From: Salipaludibacillus sp. LMS25
Lineage (GTDB): Bacteria; Bacillota; Bacilli; Bacillales; Salisediminibacteriaceae
Assembly: GCF_024362805.1 (NCBI RefSeq)
Contig: NZ_CP093299.1
Location: 3,504,001 to 3,568,000 of the forward strand
Reading direction: 5' to 3'
Length of the DNA stretch: 64,000 bases
This document shows, piece by piece, positions 36,339 through 49,501 of this stretch. Position 1 is the stretch's first letter, and each line of letters starts with the position of its first letter. Position numbers and translations under genes: made by a program. The notes below the pieces were generated by a model that made no database searches, was not told where the DNA came from, and saw nothing but the letters and a program-made list of their open reading frames with translations.

Positions 36339-37052
36339 TTAGTTATTATTACTTGTTGAATCGCCCATTAAATGATGAATTCCGATTGTCTGCTCAATTG
36401 GCAGTACAAACGAAATCCCTTTTCCAGGCTCGTTAATTTTCACATCTGTTTCTAGTGCTGATAAGACGTCTTTTGTCTTCGCTTTTTTTATAAGGGTTAG
36501 TACGATATCTTTTTCTGGCTCAATAGCAATAGATAATAGTTTGGCTTTTTCATGGATGCCGCTTCCACGTCCATTAATCACTGTTCCGCCTTCAGCACCG
36601 GCTTTAGTAGAAGCATCGATGACTTTACTTGCATCACCTTTGTTAACAATCGTGATAATGAGATCAAAGCCATCATGTTTAACTGTATCGGTCATTGTAT
36701 TAATATCCTCCTTTTCTTTCTCTTCATAGGGCATGTGGGCAATACCAATCGTTTTTTTAATATCTATAATAAACCCGATACCTTGCCCTTTTTGATTTAA
36801 TTTTGCTTCACAGGTAATACTTTCGAGCACTGAAGGCAATATATCGCTGGGTACAAGATTAAGTACTAATTCTTTTTCGTAAAGGGCGTCGAGACCGAAG
36901 ACTTTCTCCTTTTCTCGAATACCGCGTCCGCTTCCGAATAAAATGGTGCCTCCTTCAGCACCGGAGCTTTTAGCTGCTTTCATAATTTTTTTAGCTTTTC
37001 CTTTTTTGATAATTGTCACTAAGAGCTTATGGTCTTTTCTTACTTTAGTCAT
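36339..37052 (-). CDS. Tandem PII-like regulatory protein
   Basis: 237 residues made of two PII/GlnB-like domains (about 8-108 and 128-228), each with KLLVTIIKKGKAKKIMKAAK or DLIITIVNKGDASKVIDAST, a GAEGGT..GRG loop and a closing GKGI.F..P...TIGI strand. A 20-residue charged linker joins them. PII proteins bind nucleotides and often gate a membrane transporter encoded beside them. Here it is the last gene of a three-gene operon after two DUF1538 membrane proteins, overlapping the previous stop by 8 bases. No uridylylation tyrosine of the GlnB type is obvious. Confidence 0.82.
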   Translation of the reverse strand: MTKVRKDHKLLVTIIKKGKAKKIMKAAKSSGAEGGTILFGSGRGIREKEKVFGLDALYEKELVLNLVPSDILPSVLESITCEAKLNQKGQGIGFIIDIKKTIGIAHMPYEEKEKEDINTMTDTVKHDGFDLIITIVNKGDASKVIDASTKAGAEGGTVINGRGSGIHEKAKLLSIAIEPEKDIVLTLIKKAKTKDVLSALETDVKINEPGKGISFVLPIEQTIGIHHLMGDSTSNNN

Positions 37053-37779
37053 TGTCCAGCCGCTCCTTTTGTTTGTAGATTAGTCCTAATATAAGCACAG
37101 ATAAAATAGGTGTTAAAGCGACGAGAGCGATCATCCCGAAACCGTCCATCATTGGATCACGTCCCTCAGTAACAGAGGCAACCCCTACTGCAATCGCCAT
37201 AATAAACGTGACTGTCATTGGGCCAGTTGCTACTCCTCCTGCGTCAAAGGCGATAGAAATAAACCGATCTTTGGAGATGAACAGAAGTAAAAGAGCAAAT
37301 GCATACCCGGGAATGAGGAGCCACCATAGCGGAAAACCGATGACGATTCTTAACATGGAGAGGGCGATTGAGACCCCAACCCCCAATGACAACGTGATAA
37401 GCATGACATTTTTTGAAATGGAACCAGCTGTGACTTTTTCTACTTCATAATTTAAAATGCGAATAGCTGGTTCGGCAAATGTAGCGACTAGTCCGAAAAG
37501 AAAGCCAAGAAAGGGTAAGAGGATAATCGTGTTATCTCGTTCTCCTAACAATTCGCCGATTGCTTCACCAGCAGGGAAGAAGCCTACCTCCACACCTTGT
37601 AAAAATAATACAAGGCCGACGAACGTAAAAATTAAGCCAATAAAAATACTTTTTATTTTCTTTTTGTCTAATTTTAAAAAGAAAAATTGAAACACAAGGA
37701 AAAAGATGAGCAGTGGCACAACTGCCATGGCAACTTCTATCATAACATGATCAATATTTTCAAACAGGGCACTTATCAT
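37045..37779 (-). CDS. DUF1538 membrane protein, second copy
   Basis: 244 residues with about seven hydrophobic helices. Landmarks shared with the neighbouring paralogue: GLVLFLQGVEVGFFPAGEAIGE, ATFAEPAIRIL and the signature SIAFDAGGVATGPMTVTFIM. The function of the family is not established; conserved Asp/Gly motifs in membrane helices suggest a transporter. It overlaps the preceding DUF1538 gene by 4 bases and the PII gene by 8, so the three products are translationally coupled. Confidence 0.82.
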   Translation of the reverse strand: MISALFENIDHVMIEVAMAVVPLLIFFLVFQFFFLKLDKKKIKSIFIGLIFTFVGLVLFLQGVEVGFFPAGEAIGELLGERDNTIILLPFLGFLFGLVATFAEPAIRILNYEVEKVTAGSISKNVMLITLSLGVGVSIALSMLRIVIGFPLWWLLIPGYAFALLLLFISKDRFISIAFDAGGVATGPMTVTFIMAIAVGVASVTEGRDPMMDGFGMIALVALTPILSVLILGLIYKQKERLDND

Positions 37780-38468
37780 CCAAAAATCACTCCTAATATC
37801 ATGACTGAAATAATTGGCCCAATGGATGCTAAAGCAACAAGGCCAAAACCGTCACTAGTAGAGGATTTACCTTGTAGGACAGAGGCGACTCCCACTCCGA
37901 GAGCCAATATAAAAGGCACTGTCATTGGTCCAGTCGTGACTCCTCCGGCATCAAATGAGATAGGTAAGTAACTTTGAGGTGTAAAAAGTGCAAGGATAAA
38001 TACGATGCTATAACCGCCCACTAACAAATATTTTAGGGGAATACTAAAGATCGTCCTTGCCATTGCCACAGTCACAAATATCCCAACTCCGATGGCAACG
38101 GAATAGACGAGCATTAAGTTAGAAATTTCCCCTTCTGATACTTGGTCAATTTGAGAGGCAAGAACACGGACGTCAGGTTCAGCAACTGTCACAACGAATC
38201 CGAGAATGAAGCCGGTAATGAGAATAAGCCATGGTTTGTTTGTTTTAGGTAAAGTAGAACCGATTAATTCACCGATAGGTAAAAGCCCGATATGTACCCC
38301 GACGAGAAAAAGAAATAAACCAAGGCCAACCATAACAACGCCTGCAAGAAAGCGAATAAACAAATCAGTAGGTAATCCTATAACGGTATACTGTAAGATA
38401 ATAATTAACAGTGTCATCGGAAGGATAGCCATAACTACTTCCTTAAGTTGTTCCAAGACGTCTCTCAT
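37776..38468 (-). CDS. DUF1538 membrane protein, first copy
   Basis: 230 residues, about seven hydrophobic helices, with GLGLFLFLVGVHIGLLPIGELIG, VTVAEPDVRVLA and PISFDAGGVTTGPMTVPFI. It is clearly paralogous to the next gene; in other bacteria the two halves may be one polypeptide. The ATG at 38466-38468 follows a G-run (GGGGGGATTAA). It opens the operon that ends with a tandem-PII gene. Substrate unknown. Confidence 0.82.
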   Translation of the reverse strand: MRDVLEQLKEVVMAILPMTLLIIILQYTVIGLPTDLFIRFLAGVVMVGLGLFLFLVGVHIGLLPIGELIGSTLPKTNKPWLILITGFILGFVVTVAEPDVRVLASQIDQVSEGEISNLMLVYSVAIGVGIFVTVAMARTIFSIPLKYLLVGGYSIVFILALFTPQSYLPISFDAGGVTTGPMTVPFILALGVGVASVLQGKSSTSDGFGLVALASIGPIISVMILGVIFG

Positions 38469-38472
38469 TTAA

Positions 38473-38993
38473 TCCCCCCATTGTTATCAGTGAGTAAGCT
38501 TGATGATAATAATAGTCTTTACCCGATAGTTAACATTTTAATGCGTTAAAAAAATGCGTGTTATCACTGTTGAATGTTATTTCCGTGAAAATGGTCTTGT
38601 TTGTAATAAAGCATGTTATCTTTCATAAAAATTTTCCTTACTGCTTTCTCATACATGTTTCGTATACCAACAGTAAATGTCACACGCTTATTATGGGATA
38701 TTACACGAAATGATCTTACACGTCTTTATCTGTCATTATACTATAACTAACTGAATTATCAGATTAAAACAGGTAAAGGCGATCACCTCTAAGTAAGAGA
38801 TAACCGTCTTTTTATTTTTAGGAAGAGCGCAAAGGGGAGAGATTTCCGGTAGGAAAAGCATTGTATTTTAAAGATGTCTCTAGTAATTACATTATATAAA
38901 AACCGTTAGTGTATGCGATTTCCACTGTAATGTGTGGCAACTAGATCATAGCCATTAGTTCTAACATTGTCAGAATTAGTTTCTCTTTATTAA
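38473..38993. other. Intergenic stretch between prfC and the DUF1538-PII operon
   Basis: About 520 bases with no gene. A hairpin GGCGATCACCTCT / AGAGATAACCGTC followed by TTTTTA at about 38778-38818 could end plus-strand transcription. The promoter of the DUF1538 operon should lie near 38490-38560, but no box was picked with confidence. Confidence 0.4.
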
Positions 38994-40541
38994 CTATTCA
39001 AGGATGTCCCAGCCTGAAGATAACTCAATATCTGGGTGTTTATCAGTAAACCAACGTAAGGCAAAGTCGTTTTCAAATAATAAGACAGATCGTCCTTGCT
39101 GATCATTAACAAGCATTTTCCTACTGTCTGTCATATCATCGGAGACGGTCCCTTTCGTTACCCAACGAGCAAGCTCGTGTGTCATGTGATTAAATTCGAT
39201 ATCCACTTTGTATTCATTTTTCATCCGATATTCAAAAACCTGGAACTGAAGTTCACCTACTGCACCGATAATGTAATCTTCAAAGTAAGGTGTTTTATAA
39301 AGCTGAATGGTCCCTTCCTGAACGAGCTGTTCAATTCCTTTATGGTATTGTTTGTGTTTCAGGGCATTTTTAGCCGTAATTTTAGCAAATTTTTCTGGTG
39401 GGAATTGTGGCATTTCTTCATATTGGAGAAGTTCACCACCACCTACAATGGTGTCACCAACTTGGAAGTTACCTGAATCATAGATACCTACAATATCACC
39501 AGGCATAGCTGTATCTACGGTTTCTCTTTCAGATGCAAAAAAGGAATGAGATTGATTCAGTTTCATTTTCTTACCAGTACGTGAAAGAACTACTTCCATT
39601 CCACGATCAAATTTTCCTGAACATACACGTAAAAAAGCAATGCGGTCTCGATGGTTAGGATTCATATTTGCTTGTATTTTAAAGATGAATCCTGAAAAAG
39701 CTTTACGTTCTGGATCAATAGATTCTCCAGACGCTTTCCTTGGTTGTGGAGGGGCGGCAAGCTTAACGAATTGATCAAGAAATGACTGTACACCAAAATT
39801 AGCGAGAGCACTTCCGAAGAAGACCGGTGTTAATGACCCGTTTTGAACTTTTTCTATAGAAAATTCATTTCCTGCTTCTTCAAGTAGAAGTGTTTCCTCT
39901 TCTAGTGTTTCACGTTCATAATCAGCTAATGAGTTATCATCAGCGAGGGGAATAATCTCTCTCTCGTGTGAGTCATTATATTTTTCAATCGTATCATCAG
40001 AAAGGTCATATATGCCTTTTAATCGTTTACCCATACCGATTGGCCAATTCATTGGATAGGTTTCCATCTCAAGTGTCTCCTCAATTTCTGATAGGAGATC
40101 AAGAGGCTCCTTACCTTCTCGGTCAAGCTTATTAATAAACGTTAAGATTGGAATACCACGCATTCGACAAACTTTAAACAGTTTTAACGTTTGCGCCTCA
40201 ATTCCTTTCACGCTATCGATGACCATAACCGCAGTATCAACGGCGGTGAGAGTACGATAAGTATCTTCACTAAAATCTTGGTGTCCTGGTGTATCAAGAA
40301 TGTTGATTTGGACGTCTTTATATAATAATTGCATGACACTAGAGGTCACTGAAATACCACGCTGTTTTTCTATTTCCATCCAATCGGATGTGGCGTACTT
40401 TCCAGATTTTTTCCCTTTCACAGTTCCTGCACTTCGAATTCCGCCCCCTAGGAGAAGAACTTTTTCAGTAAGTGTTGTTTTACCGGCATCCGGGTGAGAA
40501 ATAATAGCGAACGTTCGTCTTGGTGTATCCACAGACATCAT
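38994..40541 (-). CDS. prfC: Peptide chain release factor 3
   Basis: 515 residues, a translational GTPase that recycles RF1/RF2 from the ribosome. GTP-binding motifs are clear: [14 protein letters not shown] (G1), RGISVTSSV (G2), [15 protein letters not shown] (G3) and TFINKLDRE (G4). The C-terminal RF3 domain ([19 protein letters not shown]) is present. Of three clustered ATGs, the one at 40539-40541 is 8 bases after AAAGGG and is preferred. Single gene. Confidence 0.93.
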   Translation of the reverse strand: MMSVDTPRRTFAIISHPDAGKTTLTEKVLLLGGGIRSAGTVKGKKSGKYATSDWMEIEKQRGISVTSSVMQLLYKDVQINILDTPGHQDFSEDTYRTLTAVDTAVMVIDSVKGIEAQTLKLFKVCRMRGIPILTFINKLDREGKEPLDLLSEIEETLEMETYPMNWPIGMGKRLKGIYDLSDDTIEKYNDSHEREIIPLADDNSLADYERETLEEETLLLEEAGNEFSIEKVQNGSLTPVFFGSALANFGVQSFLDQFVKLAAPPQPRKASGESIDPERKAFSGFIFKIQANMNPNHRDRIAFLRVCSGKFDRGMEVVLSRTGKKMKLNQSHSFFASERETVDTAMPGDIVGIYDSGNFQVGDTIVGGGELLQYEEMPQFPPEKFAKITAKNALKHKQYHKGIEQLVQEGTIQLYKTPYFEDYIIGAVGELQFQVFEYRMKNEYKVDIEFNHMTHELARWVTKGTVSDDMTDSRKMLVNDQQGRSVLLFENDFALRWFTDKHPDIELSSGWDILE

Positions 40542-40735
40542 TAACATAACCCTTTCTATCGTAAATTAATAACTACCTTGATCTTTTATAAATAAACGTG
40601 CTCCAATTAACTATTATAACGAAAAAGTTGGAAATTAGCTAAACGCTTTTAATGATTTTTTGCGAGGGTTTCTGCCGTTCCAGTTTATTTTCAGTGTCAT
40701 AACGTATTAACAAGAAAAGAAAGGAGGGGAAAAGG

Positions 40736-40846
40736 ATGTCTTATTGCCCACCACATGATTGTAAAAAGGGACATGGGGAAGGGTTTGTGTTGCTCGTCGT
40801 TCTTTTTATTTTACTAGTCATTATCGGTACGGCTTACGTTTGTTAA
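40736..40846 (+). CDS. YjcZ-type small hydrophobic sporulation peptide
   Basis: 36 residues: a Cys/His/Gly-rich head (MSYCPPHDCKKGHGEGF) and one hydrophobic helix (VLLVVLFILLVIIGTAYV). This head-plus-helix pattern with a FVLLVVLFILLVIIG stretch is that of YjcZ/SscA proteins made in the sporulating cell. The ATG follows AAGGAGGGGAAAAGG, an excellent site. A terminator follows at 40856. The unusual feature is a CxxxxxxC pair in the head. Confidence 0.75.
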   Translation: MSYCPPHDCKKGHGEGFVLLVVLFILLVIIGTAYVC

Positions 40847-40855
40847 ACGTGAATG

Positions 40856-40889
40856 AAGCCGTCGACTTTTTATGGTCGGCGGCTTTTTA
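40856..40889. terminator. Terminator after the YjcZ-type gene
   Basis: AAGCCGTCGAC / GTCGGCGGCTT with TTTTT after; A-rich upstream bases may let it serve leuD from the other strand as well. Confidence 0.82.
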
Positions 40890-40925
40890 TATGTCAGTTT
40901 CGTTAAAACGTCGGGAACATGTCAA

Positions 40926-41510
40926 TTACCCATGAGTTTCCTCAAACGAACTGATTTTGTCTTGATGCGTTAGTGTTACAGCGATTTCATCCCATCCATT
41001 TAACAACATCTCCTTTAAATAGCTAGCTAGTTCAAAGGTAGCATTGAAGCCATGATTGTCAGTAATGAGTTGGTTTTCTAAATCGACAGTTAGATTGTAT
41101 TCAGCCCCTTCAGCGTTAGTGACAAGTTCAGTTACTTTTTCTTCAGGTAATTGGATGGCTAGAATCCCATTCTTCCCACAGTTACTGTAAAAAATATCGG
41201 CGTAACTAGGGGCAATAACGATTCGAAATCCATAATCTTGAATAGCCCAGGGCGCATGTTCTCTAGAAGACCCACAGCCAAAGTTTTCACCTGCTACGAG
41301 GATAGAAGCTTCTTTATAAATAGGGTGATTTAATGAAAAATCTTCCCGTGGTTCACCGTCTTCGTCAAAGCGCCAATTATAAAATAAAAATTGCCCAAAA
41401 CCTTGCCGTTCAATTCGTTTTAAGAATTGTTTTGGAATAATTTGATCTGTATCAATGTTAGACCGATTTAAAGGATAGACCTTTCCGGTATGCTGTTTTA
41501 TAGGTTCCAT
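40926..41510 (-). CDS. leuD: 3-isopropylmalate dehydratase, small subunit
   Basis: 194 residues forming the swivel domain of isopropylmalate isomerase with LeuC. Signature: NRSNIDTDQIIPKQFLKRI, GENFGCGSSREHAPWAI and SYADIFYSNCGKNGIL. It is the last gene of the ilv-leu operon, 93 bases after leuC, with CAGGAGGCC before the ATG. Confidence 0.95.
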   Translation of the reverse strand: MEPIKQHTGKVYPLNRSNIDTDQIIPKQFLKRIERQGFGQFLFYNWRFDEDGEPREDFSLNHPIYKEASILVAGENFGCGSSREHAPWAIQDYGFRIVIAPSYADIFYSNCGKNGILAIQLPEEKVTELVTNAEGAEYNLTVDLENQLITDNHGFNATFELASYLKEMLLNGWDEIAVTLTHQDKISSFEETHG

Positions 41511-41603
41511 CAGATGGCCTCCTGTTTATTCTTAATTAATCTGTAAAAAGTGAAGGGGGACTAACCTTTCCCTTAAAACTGATAGGCTAAGGGTATCGTT
41601 ATG

Positions 41604-43019
41604 TTAAACAGGTGTTGCGAGATAGTTTCTCACATCCACAAAATGACCTTCAACAGCAGCCGCCGCCGCCATTTCAGGACAGACGAGATGGGTTCTCGCC
41701 CCTGTACCTTGTCGTCCTTCAAAGTTACGGTTGGACGTAGATGCACACCTTTCACCTGCTGGCACAATGTCATCATTCATGGCAAGACACATACTACAGC
41801 CTGCATCACGCCATTCAAAGCCCGCTTCAATAAAAATTTTGTCCAATCCTTCGTCTTCAGCTGCTTTTTTAACAGTCTGTGAACCAGGTACAACCATGGC
41901 CTTGACAGAAGGGTGGACTTTTCTACCTTCAATAATGTTTGCAGCTCTTCTCAAGTCACTTAGTCGTGAGTTTGTACATGAGCCAATGAAAACATGATCG
42001 ATTGTCACTGAAGAAATAGGTTGGCTAGCTTCGAGACCCATGTAGTCAAGTGCTCGTTCAATTTCTTCTTTTTCTGCAGGAGAATGACCATCTTCTGGAG
42101 AAGGAACATGACCACTTATAGGGATACACATGCTTGGGTTTGTGCCCCATGTTACTTGAGGCTCTACTTCCTGAGCATCAATTTCCACTGTAGCATCGTA
42201 ATGTGCCCCTTCATCTGTTTGGAGAGATTTCCAATACGTGACTGCTTTGTCGAAGGCATCTCCTTGAGGGACGTGACGACGTCCTTTCAAGTAGTTAAAT
42301 GTTGTGTCATCCGGACTGATTAAACCAGCACGAGCACCTGCTTCAATCGACATATTACAGATGGTCATCCGTTCTTCCATCGTCAAGTTACGGATCGCTT
42401 CACCTGTGTATTCTAATACGTATCCTGTGCCAAATTTAACGCCAAATTTTGCGATAATAGCGAGTATTAAATCTTTAGCGGTTACAGCAGGACTAAGGCG
42501 ACCATTAACTTTCACATTCATCGTTTTTGGTGGTGTTTGCCATAACGTTTGCGTGGCAAGGACATGTTCTACTTCACTCGTTCCGATACCGAATGCCAAT
42601 GCCCCAAATGCTCCGTGTGTAGACGTATGACTGTCGCCACAAACAATTGTTTTCCCAGGTTGGGTTAAACCGAGCTCTGGACCGATAACATGAACTATAC
42701 CTTGGTCAGGGTGGTCGATATCGGCTAAAGATACACCGAACTCTTCACAGTTTTTCTTTAATGTTTCCATTTGTTTTTTTGAAATAGGATCATTAATAAT
42801 ATGCCGTGCGATAGTAGGAACGTTATGGTCCATAGTAGCAAATGTGCGATCTGGTCTCCGCACTTTACGTCCTTTCATGCGGAGGCCTTCGAAAGCTTGA
42901 GGTGACGTTACTTCGTGCACGAGCTGTAAGTCAATGTATAACAAATCTGGTTTGTTCTCTTCTCGATGGACAACATGATCTTGCCAAATTTTCTCTACAA
43001 TTGTTTTTGGCTCTGGCAT
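41604..43019 (-). CDS. leuC: 3-isopropylmalate dehydratase, large subunit
   Basis: 471 residues, aconitase-type [4Fe-4S] subunit isomerising 2- to 3-isopropylmalate. Cluster cysteines are in [13 protein letters not shown] and [30 protein letters not shown] is the substrate-binding segment. GAAGGAGTGAGTAAAA precedes the ATG. It starts 14 bases after leuB. Confidence 0.95.
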   Translation of the reverse strand: MPEPKTIVEKIWQDHVVHREENKPDLLYIDLQLVHEVTSPQAFEGLRMKGRKVRRPDRTFATMDHNVPTIARHIINDPISKKQMETLKKNCEEFGVSLADIDHPDQGIVHVIGPELGLTQPGKTIVCGDSHTSTHGAFGALAFGIGTSEVEHVLATQTLWQTPPKTMNVKVNGRLSPAVTAKDLILAIIAKFGVKFGTGYVLEYTGEAIRNLTMEERMTICNMSIEAGARAGLISPDDTTFNYLKGRRHVPQGDAFDKAVTYWKSLQTDEGAHYDATVEIDAQEVEPQVTWGTNPSMCIPISGHVPSPEDGHSPAEKEEIERALDYMGLEASQPISSVTIDHVFIGSCTNSRLSDLRRAANIIEGRKVHPSVKAMVVPGSQTVKKAAEDEGLDKIFIEAGFEWRDAGCSMCLAMNDDIVPAGERCASTSNRNFEGRQGTGARTHLVCPEMAAAAAVEGHFVDVRNYLATPV

Positions 43020-43033
43020 TTTTACTCACTCCT

Positions 43034-44140
43034 TCACGCATAACAGCTCATGATGCTGTTGGTGGCACTATTTGATTTTATATAATCTACGACACGTTCA
43101 GTCATTTTTTCGGTGCCGACTTTTTGACCGTCTATGATGTTCAAATCACCAGTATGGTATCCTTGCTCTAAGACATTTTGTACGGCTGATTCGACAATAC
43201 GTGCTTCATTATCTAGATTAAATGAATGACGTAATAGAAGAGCGGCTGATAAAATCATCGCGAGGGGATTAGCGATGCCTTGACCAGCGATGTCAGGGGC
43301 TGAACCATGGACAGGTTCATAAAGGCCAAAGCTGTCTTCTCTTAGGCTGGCAGATGGCAACATCCCAAGTGAACCGGTAAGGACGGAAGCTTCATCACTT
43401 AAAATATCTCCGAACATGTTTTCTGTAACGATCACATCAAAGTGTGATGGATTCGTAATGAGGCGCATAGCAGCGGCATCAACGAGCATATGCTCAACTG
43501 TTACGTCCGGGTAATTTTCTTTTTTCTCTTCGACAATTTCACGCCATAATTTACTAGATTCAAGGACATTCGCTTTATCAACTGACGTTAAATGTTTACG
43601 TCTAATACAGGCTGCTTGAAACGCTTTATCAACGATACGTTCAATTTCAGCTCGTTCATAAGCAAGGGTATCCACGACAGAATTGCCATTATTTCGACGT
43701 TCACTTGGTGTACCAAAATATAAGCCACCAGTCAATTCTCGCACGATAAGTAGGTCACTTCCTTTTACAACCTCTTCTTTTAACGGAGAAGCGTGTAAAA
43801 GGTTATTGAAGCCTTGAATAGGGCGTAAATTGGCAAATAAATCGAGTGCTTTTCGAATGCCTAACAGTCCTTTTTCTGGACGGAGGTGGGAAGGATTTTG
43901 ATCCCATTTAGGTCCACCAACTGCTCCTAGCAAGACAGCATCGGCTGATTTACAGGCGGCTGTAGTCTCATCAGGAAGAGGTGTGCCATGCTCATCTATA
44001 GCACTTCCTCCGATTGCATGTGTTTCATAGGAAAATGTATGATTATATTCCTCTGCAATGGCTTCAAGCACTTGTTTAGCTGAATCAATAACTTCTGCGC
44101 CGATTCCGTCACCAGGCAGAAGGACAATTTTTTTAGACAT
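43034..44140 (-). CDS. leuB: 3-isopropylmalate dehydrogenase
   Basis: 368 residues from the ATG at 44138-44140, which follows AAAGGAGGCAACAACGCG; the frame is open further upstream but inside leuA. The enzyme oxidatively decarboxylates 3-isopropylmalate with NAD. Motifs: VLLPGDGIGAEV, VREL-TGGLYFG, DAAAMRLI, VTENMFGDILSDEASVL and GSAPDIAGQGIANP. The C-terminal tail (NSATNSIMSCYA) is unusual but short. Confidence 0.94.
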   Translation of the reverse strand: MSKKIVLLPGDGIGAEVIDSAKQVLEAIAEEYNHTFSYETHAIGGSAIDEHGTPLPDETTAACKSADAVLLGAVGGPKWDQNPSHLRPEKGLLGIRKALDLFANLRPIQGFNNLLHASPLKEEVVKGSDLLIVRELTGGLYFGTPSERRNNGNSVVDTLAYERAEIERIVDKAFQAACIRRKHLTSVDKANVLESSKLWREIVEEKKENYPDVTVEHMLVDAAAMRLITNPSHFDVIVTENMFGDILSDEASVLTGSLGMLPSASLREDSFGLYEPVHGSAPDIAGQGIANPLAMILSAALLLRHSFNLDNEARIVESAVQNVLEQGYHTGDLNIIDGQKVGTEKMTERVVDYIKSNSATNSIMSCYA

Positions 44141-44156
44141 CGCGTTGTTGCCTCCT

Positions 44157-46731
<2,575 letters not shown>

Positions 46732-46852
46732 TCAGTCATCCTTCCATTTGTCATTTTTGAAATTTTAGGCTTTAGCCGTAAAAGGCAGCGAGCCTGTTTC
46801 GCGTCTAACTGTCATACTTTTTAAATTATATTATTAAGCAAGGGAGAGTCCC

Positions 46853-47374
46853 TTACTTTAATAGTGAATAGGAGGTGAATTCTGTCACTTGGGGTTGGTG
46901 TCCCCGAGCAAATGCTGTTAGTCCTGTTCGGGCAATGTCTTTAATGCCATATGGGCGTAACAGTTCAATGAGTGCTTCAATTTTATCTGGCTTACCAGTC
47001 ACTTGAATGGCTAAACTGTCTTTACTTACATCGATAATTGACGCCCTGAAAGGCTCTATAATGCCTTGAATTTCATTACGAAGCTGTGCATTACTCACGA
47101 CTTTGATGAGTGCCAGCTCCCTTGCTACAATCGCCTTATCAGAAAGGTCGGTTACTTTCAAGACATCTATTTGTTTATGAAGTTGTTTCGTTAATTGCTC
47201 TAGTTTCTGATGATCGTCGACATGGACAACGAAGGTCATTTTCGAAATGCCTTCAGTTTCCGTTCGACCGACTGAAATACTCTCAATATTGAATTGGCGC
47301 TTCTGCATAAGGCCCGTGACGCGATTTAAAACACCGCTTCTGTTTTGAACGACAGCCGTTATGATACGTTTCAT
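46853..47374 (-). CDS. ilvH: Acetolactate synthase, small regulatory subunit
   Basis: 173 residues: ACT domain ([20 protein letters not shown]...[11 protein letters not shown]) and a C-terminal ALS_ss_C domain. It binds branched-chain amino acids and confers feedback inhibition on IlvB. The ATG overlaps the ilvB stop by 4 bases (coupled translation). Confidence 0.95.
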   Translation of the reverse strand: MKRIITAVVQNRSGVLNRVTGLMQKRQFNIESISVGRTETEGISKMTFVVHVDDHQKLEQLTKQLHKQIDVLKVTDLSDKAIVARELALIKVVSNAQLRNEIQGIIEPFRASIIDVSKDSLAIQVTGKPDKIEALIELLRPYGIKDIARTGLTAFARGHQPQVTEFTSYSLLK

Positions 47375-49092
47375 GGTTTCACTCCTATCATTTCATGGAT
47401 ACCTTTTCCTGGTGGGACCATAGGATAGACATTTTCTTGCTGTAAGACACGACAATCCATAAGTACTGGCCCGTTATAGTCCATAATTTCTTTAATGCTG
47501 TCGTTAAATTGCTTCTGTGTTTCAATTTTCATACCACGAATGTTATAACTTTCAGCGAGTTTCACAAAATCAGGTTGGACGCTGACAATGGACTCTGAAT
47601 AGCGCTTATCATAAAAAGCTTCTTGCCATTGTCTTACCATACCTAATGCTCCATTATTCACGATAATAATTTTTACAGGAAGTCCTCGCTCTTGGAGGAC
47701 AGAAAGCTCTTGTAATGTCATTTGAAACCCACCGTCCCCAACGACGGCTACAACTGGCTCTTCTGGTGCTGCTAGTTGAGCTCCGATGGCAGCTGGGAAG
47801 CCAAATCCCATCGTTCCTAGTCCACCTGATGTGACCCATTTATTTGGTTGAGCAAATGTGTAATATTGTGCTGTCCACATTTGATGCTGTCCCACATCCG
47901 TTGTAACAATAGCTTCTCCATTTGTGGCATCATGCAGTGATTTAATTAACCATTGTGGAATCATATCTTCAGTCGGATTATTATACCAAAGCGGAAAACT
48001 GACTTTGTTTTCTTTCAAATGTGTGATCCAATCACCATGATCAGGTTTGCTAGTCACTTGCTTCTTTAATTCTTCTAATGCGGCTCGAGAATCAGACACA
48101 ATTGGTATATGAGTGGTTACATTTTTGCCAATTTCCGCAGGGTCAATATCAATGTGAGCCACTGTTGCATTTGTAGCAAAATGCTCAAGGTTCCCTGTCA
48201 GCCTATCGTCGAAGCGAGCGCCGATATTTATAAGTAGGTCACATTCCGAGATAGCCATATTTGACGTGTAAGTGCCATGCATACCTGCCATACCTAGGAA
48301 TAACTCATGATTCCCTGGAAAAGCACCAAGCCCTAGTAAAGTAGATGTAACAGGGATTTCGTAGGCTTCGACAATGTCGATCAATAGGTCGGAAGCTTTA
48401 CCGTGAATGACGCCAGCACCTGTTAGAATTAATGGTTTCTTTGATTTCTTCAACGCTTCAGTTAATTTTTTAATTTGTAGCGGGTTCGGCTTAATAGTCG
48501 GTTGGTACCCTGGCAAATGGAAGTCGGATTCATCTGTTTTTAAACAAGGGTTAGCCGAAATATCTTTCGGAATATCCACTACGACAGGTCCAGGACGTCC
48601 TGTGGAGGCGATATGAAAAGCCTCTTTAATGATCCGTGGAATGTCATAGCTGGACTGGACTTGATAGTTATGCTTTGTAATTGGCGTAGTAATCCCCATC
48701 ACGTCGGCCTCTTGGAAAGCATCGGTTCCTGTAACTGATGTGGCAACTTGACCGGTAATGACCACGAGTGGCAACGAGTCCATCATGGCATCTGCAATGC
48801 CTGTGATAAGGTTAGTGGCTCCCGGACCCGATGTCGCTAAAACGACACCTGGTCGTCCTGATACTCTCGCGTATCCCTCTGCAGCATGAATGGCACCTTG
48901 TTCATGCCGTGTTAAAATGTGTTCAAAGTCACCATCTGAACGATATAAAGCATCATAAATTGGTAAGACTGCCCCTCCAGGGTATCCAAAAATCGTCTCT
49001 ACCTTTTGTTCCATTAATGCCTCAACTAAAATATCCGCACCTGTTTTTACTGCCGCTTTCGGCTTAGTTTTAGGTTTAGTTTCCACGTTCAC
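47371..49092 (-). CDS. ilvB: Acetolactate synthase, large catalytic subunit
   Basis: 573 residues, thiamin-diphosphate and FAD dependent. [24 protein letters not shown], catalytic Glu in [28 protein letters not shown], and ThDP motif [14 protein letters not shown] are present. The GTG at 49090-49092 follows AGGAGGG by 7 bases. First gene after the T-box. Confidence 0.95.
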   Translation of the reverse strand: MNVETKPKTKPKAAVKTGADILVEALMEQKVETIFGYPGGAVLPIYDALYRSDGDFEHILTRHEQGAIHAAEGYARVSGRPGVVLATSGPGATNLITGIADAMMDSLPLVVITGQVATSVTGTDAFQEADVMGITTPITKHNYQVQSSYDIPRIIKEAFHIASTGRPGPVVVDIPKDISANPCLKTDESDFHLPGYQPTIKPNPLQIKKLTEALKKSKKPLILTGAGVIHGKASDLLIDIVEAYEIPVTSTLLGLGAFPGNHELFLGMAGMHGTYTSNMAISECDLLINIGARFDDRLTGNLEHFATNATVAHIDIDPAEIGKNVTTHIPIVSDSRAALEELKKQVTSKPDHGDWITHLKENKVSFPLWYNNPTEDMIPQWLIKSLHDATNGEAIVTTDVGQHQMWTAQYYTFAQPNKWVTSGGLGTMGFGFPAAIGAQLAAPEEPVVAVVGDGGFQMTLQELSVLQERGLPVKIIIVNNGALGMVRQWQEAFYDKRYSESIVSVQPDFVKLAESYNIRGMKIETQKQFNDSIKEIMDYNGPVLMDCRVLQQENVYPMVPPGKGIHEMIGVKP

Positions 49093-49147
49093 CTGTCATC
49101 CCTCCTGTAATAATCAATTGTGATTGTTAGTTTAATGAAGCGAAATC

Positions 49148-49498
49148 CATAGAAAAAGACCTTTTTCCCCCGTGAACTTTTTTCACACCATGACATATAT
49201 GGCATGTAGAAGGTTCAACGGGGAGAAAAGGCCTTTCATTTTCTCGGTACCACCCGGTTTTTCAATATCTTCACAGATATTGACTCACGAAGCTGCTAAG
49301 AGCTGCTCCTTTTGATAACAGGTATGTTTAATACCTGGTTAAGCCTACTAGACATCGTCGTTCAACAAAACACTCAGGGGAGATGTCGGATTAAGCTGTA
49401 TTTCCGGGCTTCCAGCAACCCCGGCTCTCTGTGAATACAGACCCTTAAACCTTTTTTCCCGTCATCGCTTTAACGGCTATTTAACTGTGAGTTATTCT
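49148..49498 (-). promoter_or_regulatory. T-box leader of the ilvB-leuD genes
   Basis: On the minus strand the leader shows stem I with AGAGAGCCGGGG and TTGCTGGAAGCCCGG, the T-box GGGTGGTACC (49246-49255) and a long terminator pairing GGCCTTTTCTCCCCGTTGAACC with GTTCACGGGGGAAAAAGGTC (49148-49222). The specifier is probably CTC (Leu) at 49380-49382, just before CCCTGAGTG; ATC (Ile) one step earlier is the alternative. It begins within 10 bases of the ilvE stop. Confidence 0.88.
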
Positions 49499-49501
49499 TT
49501 C

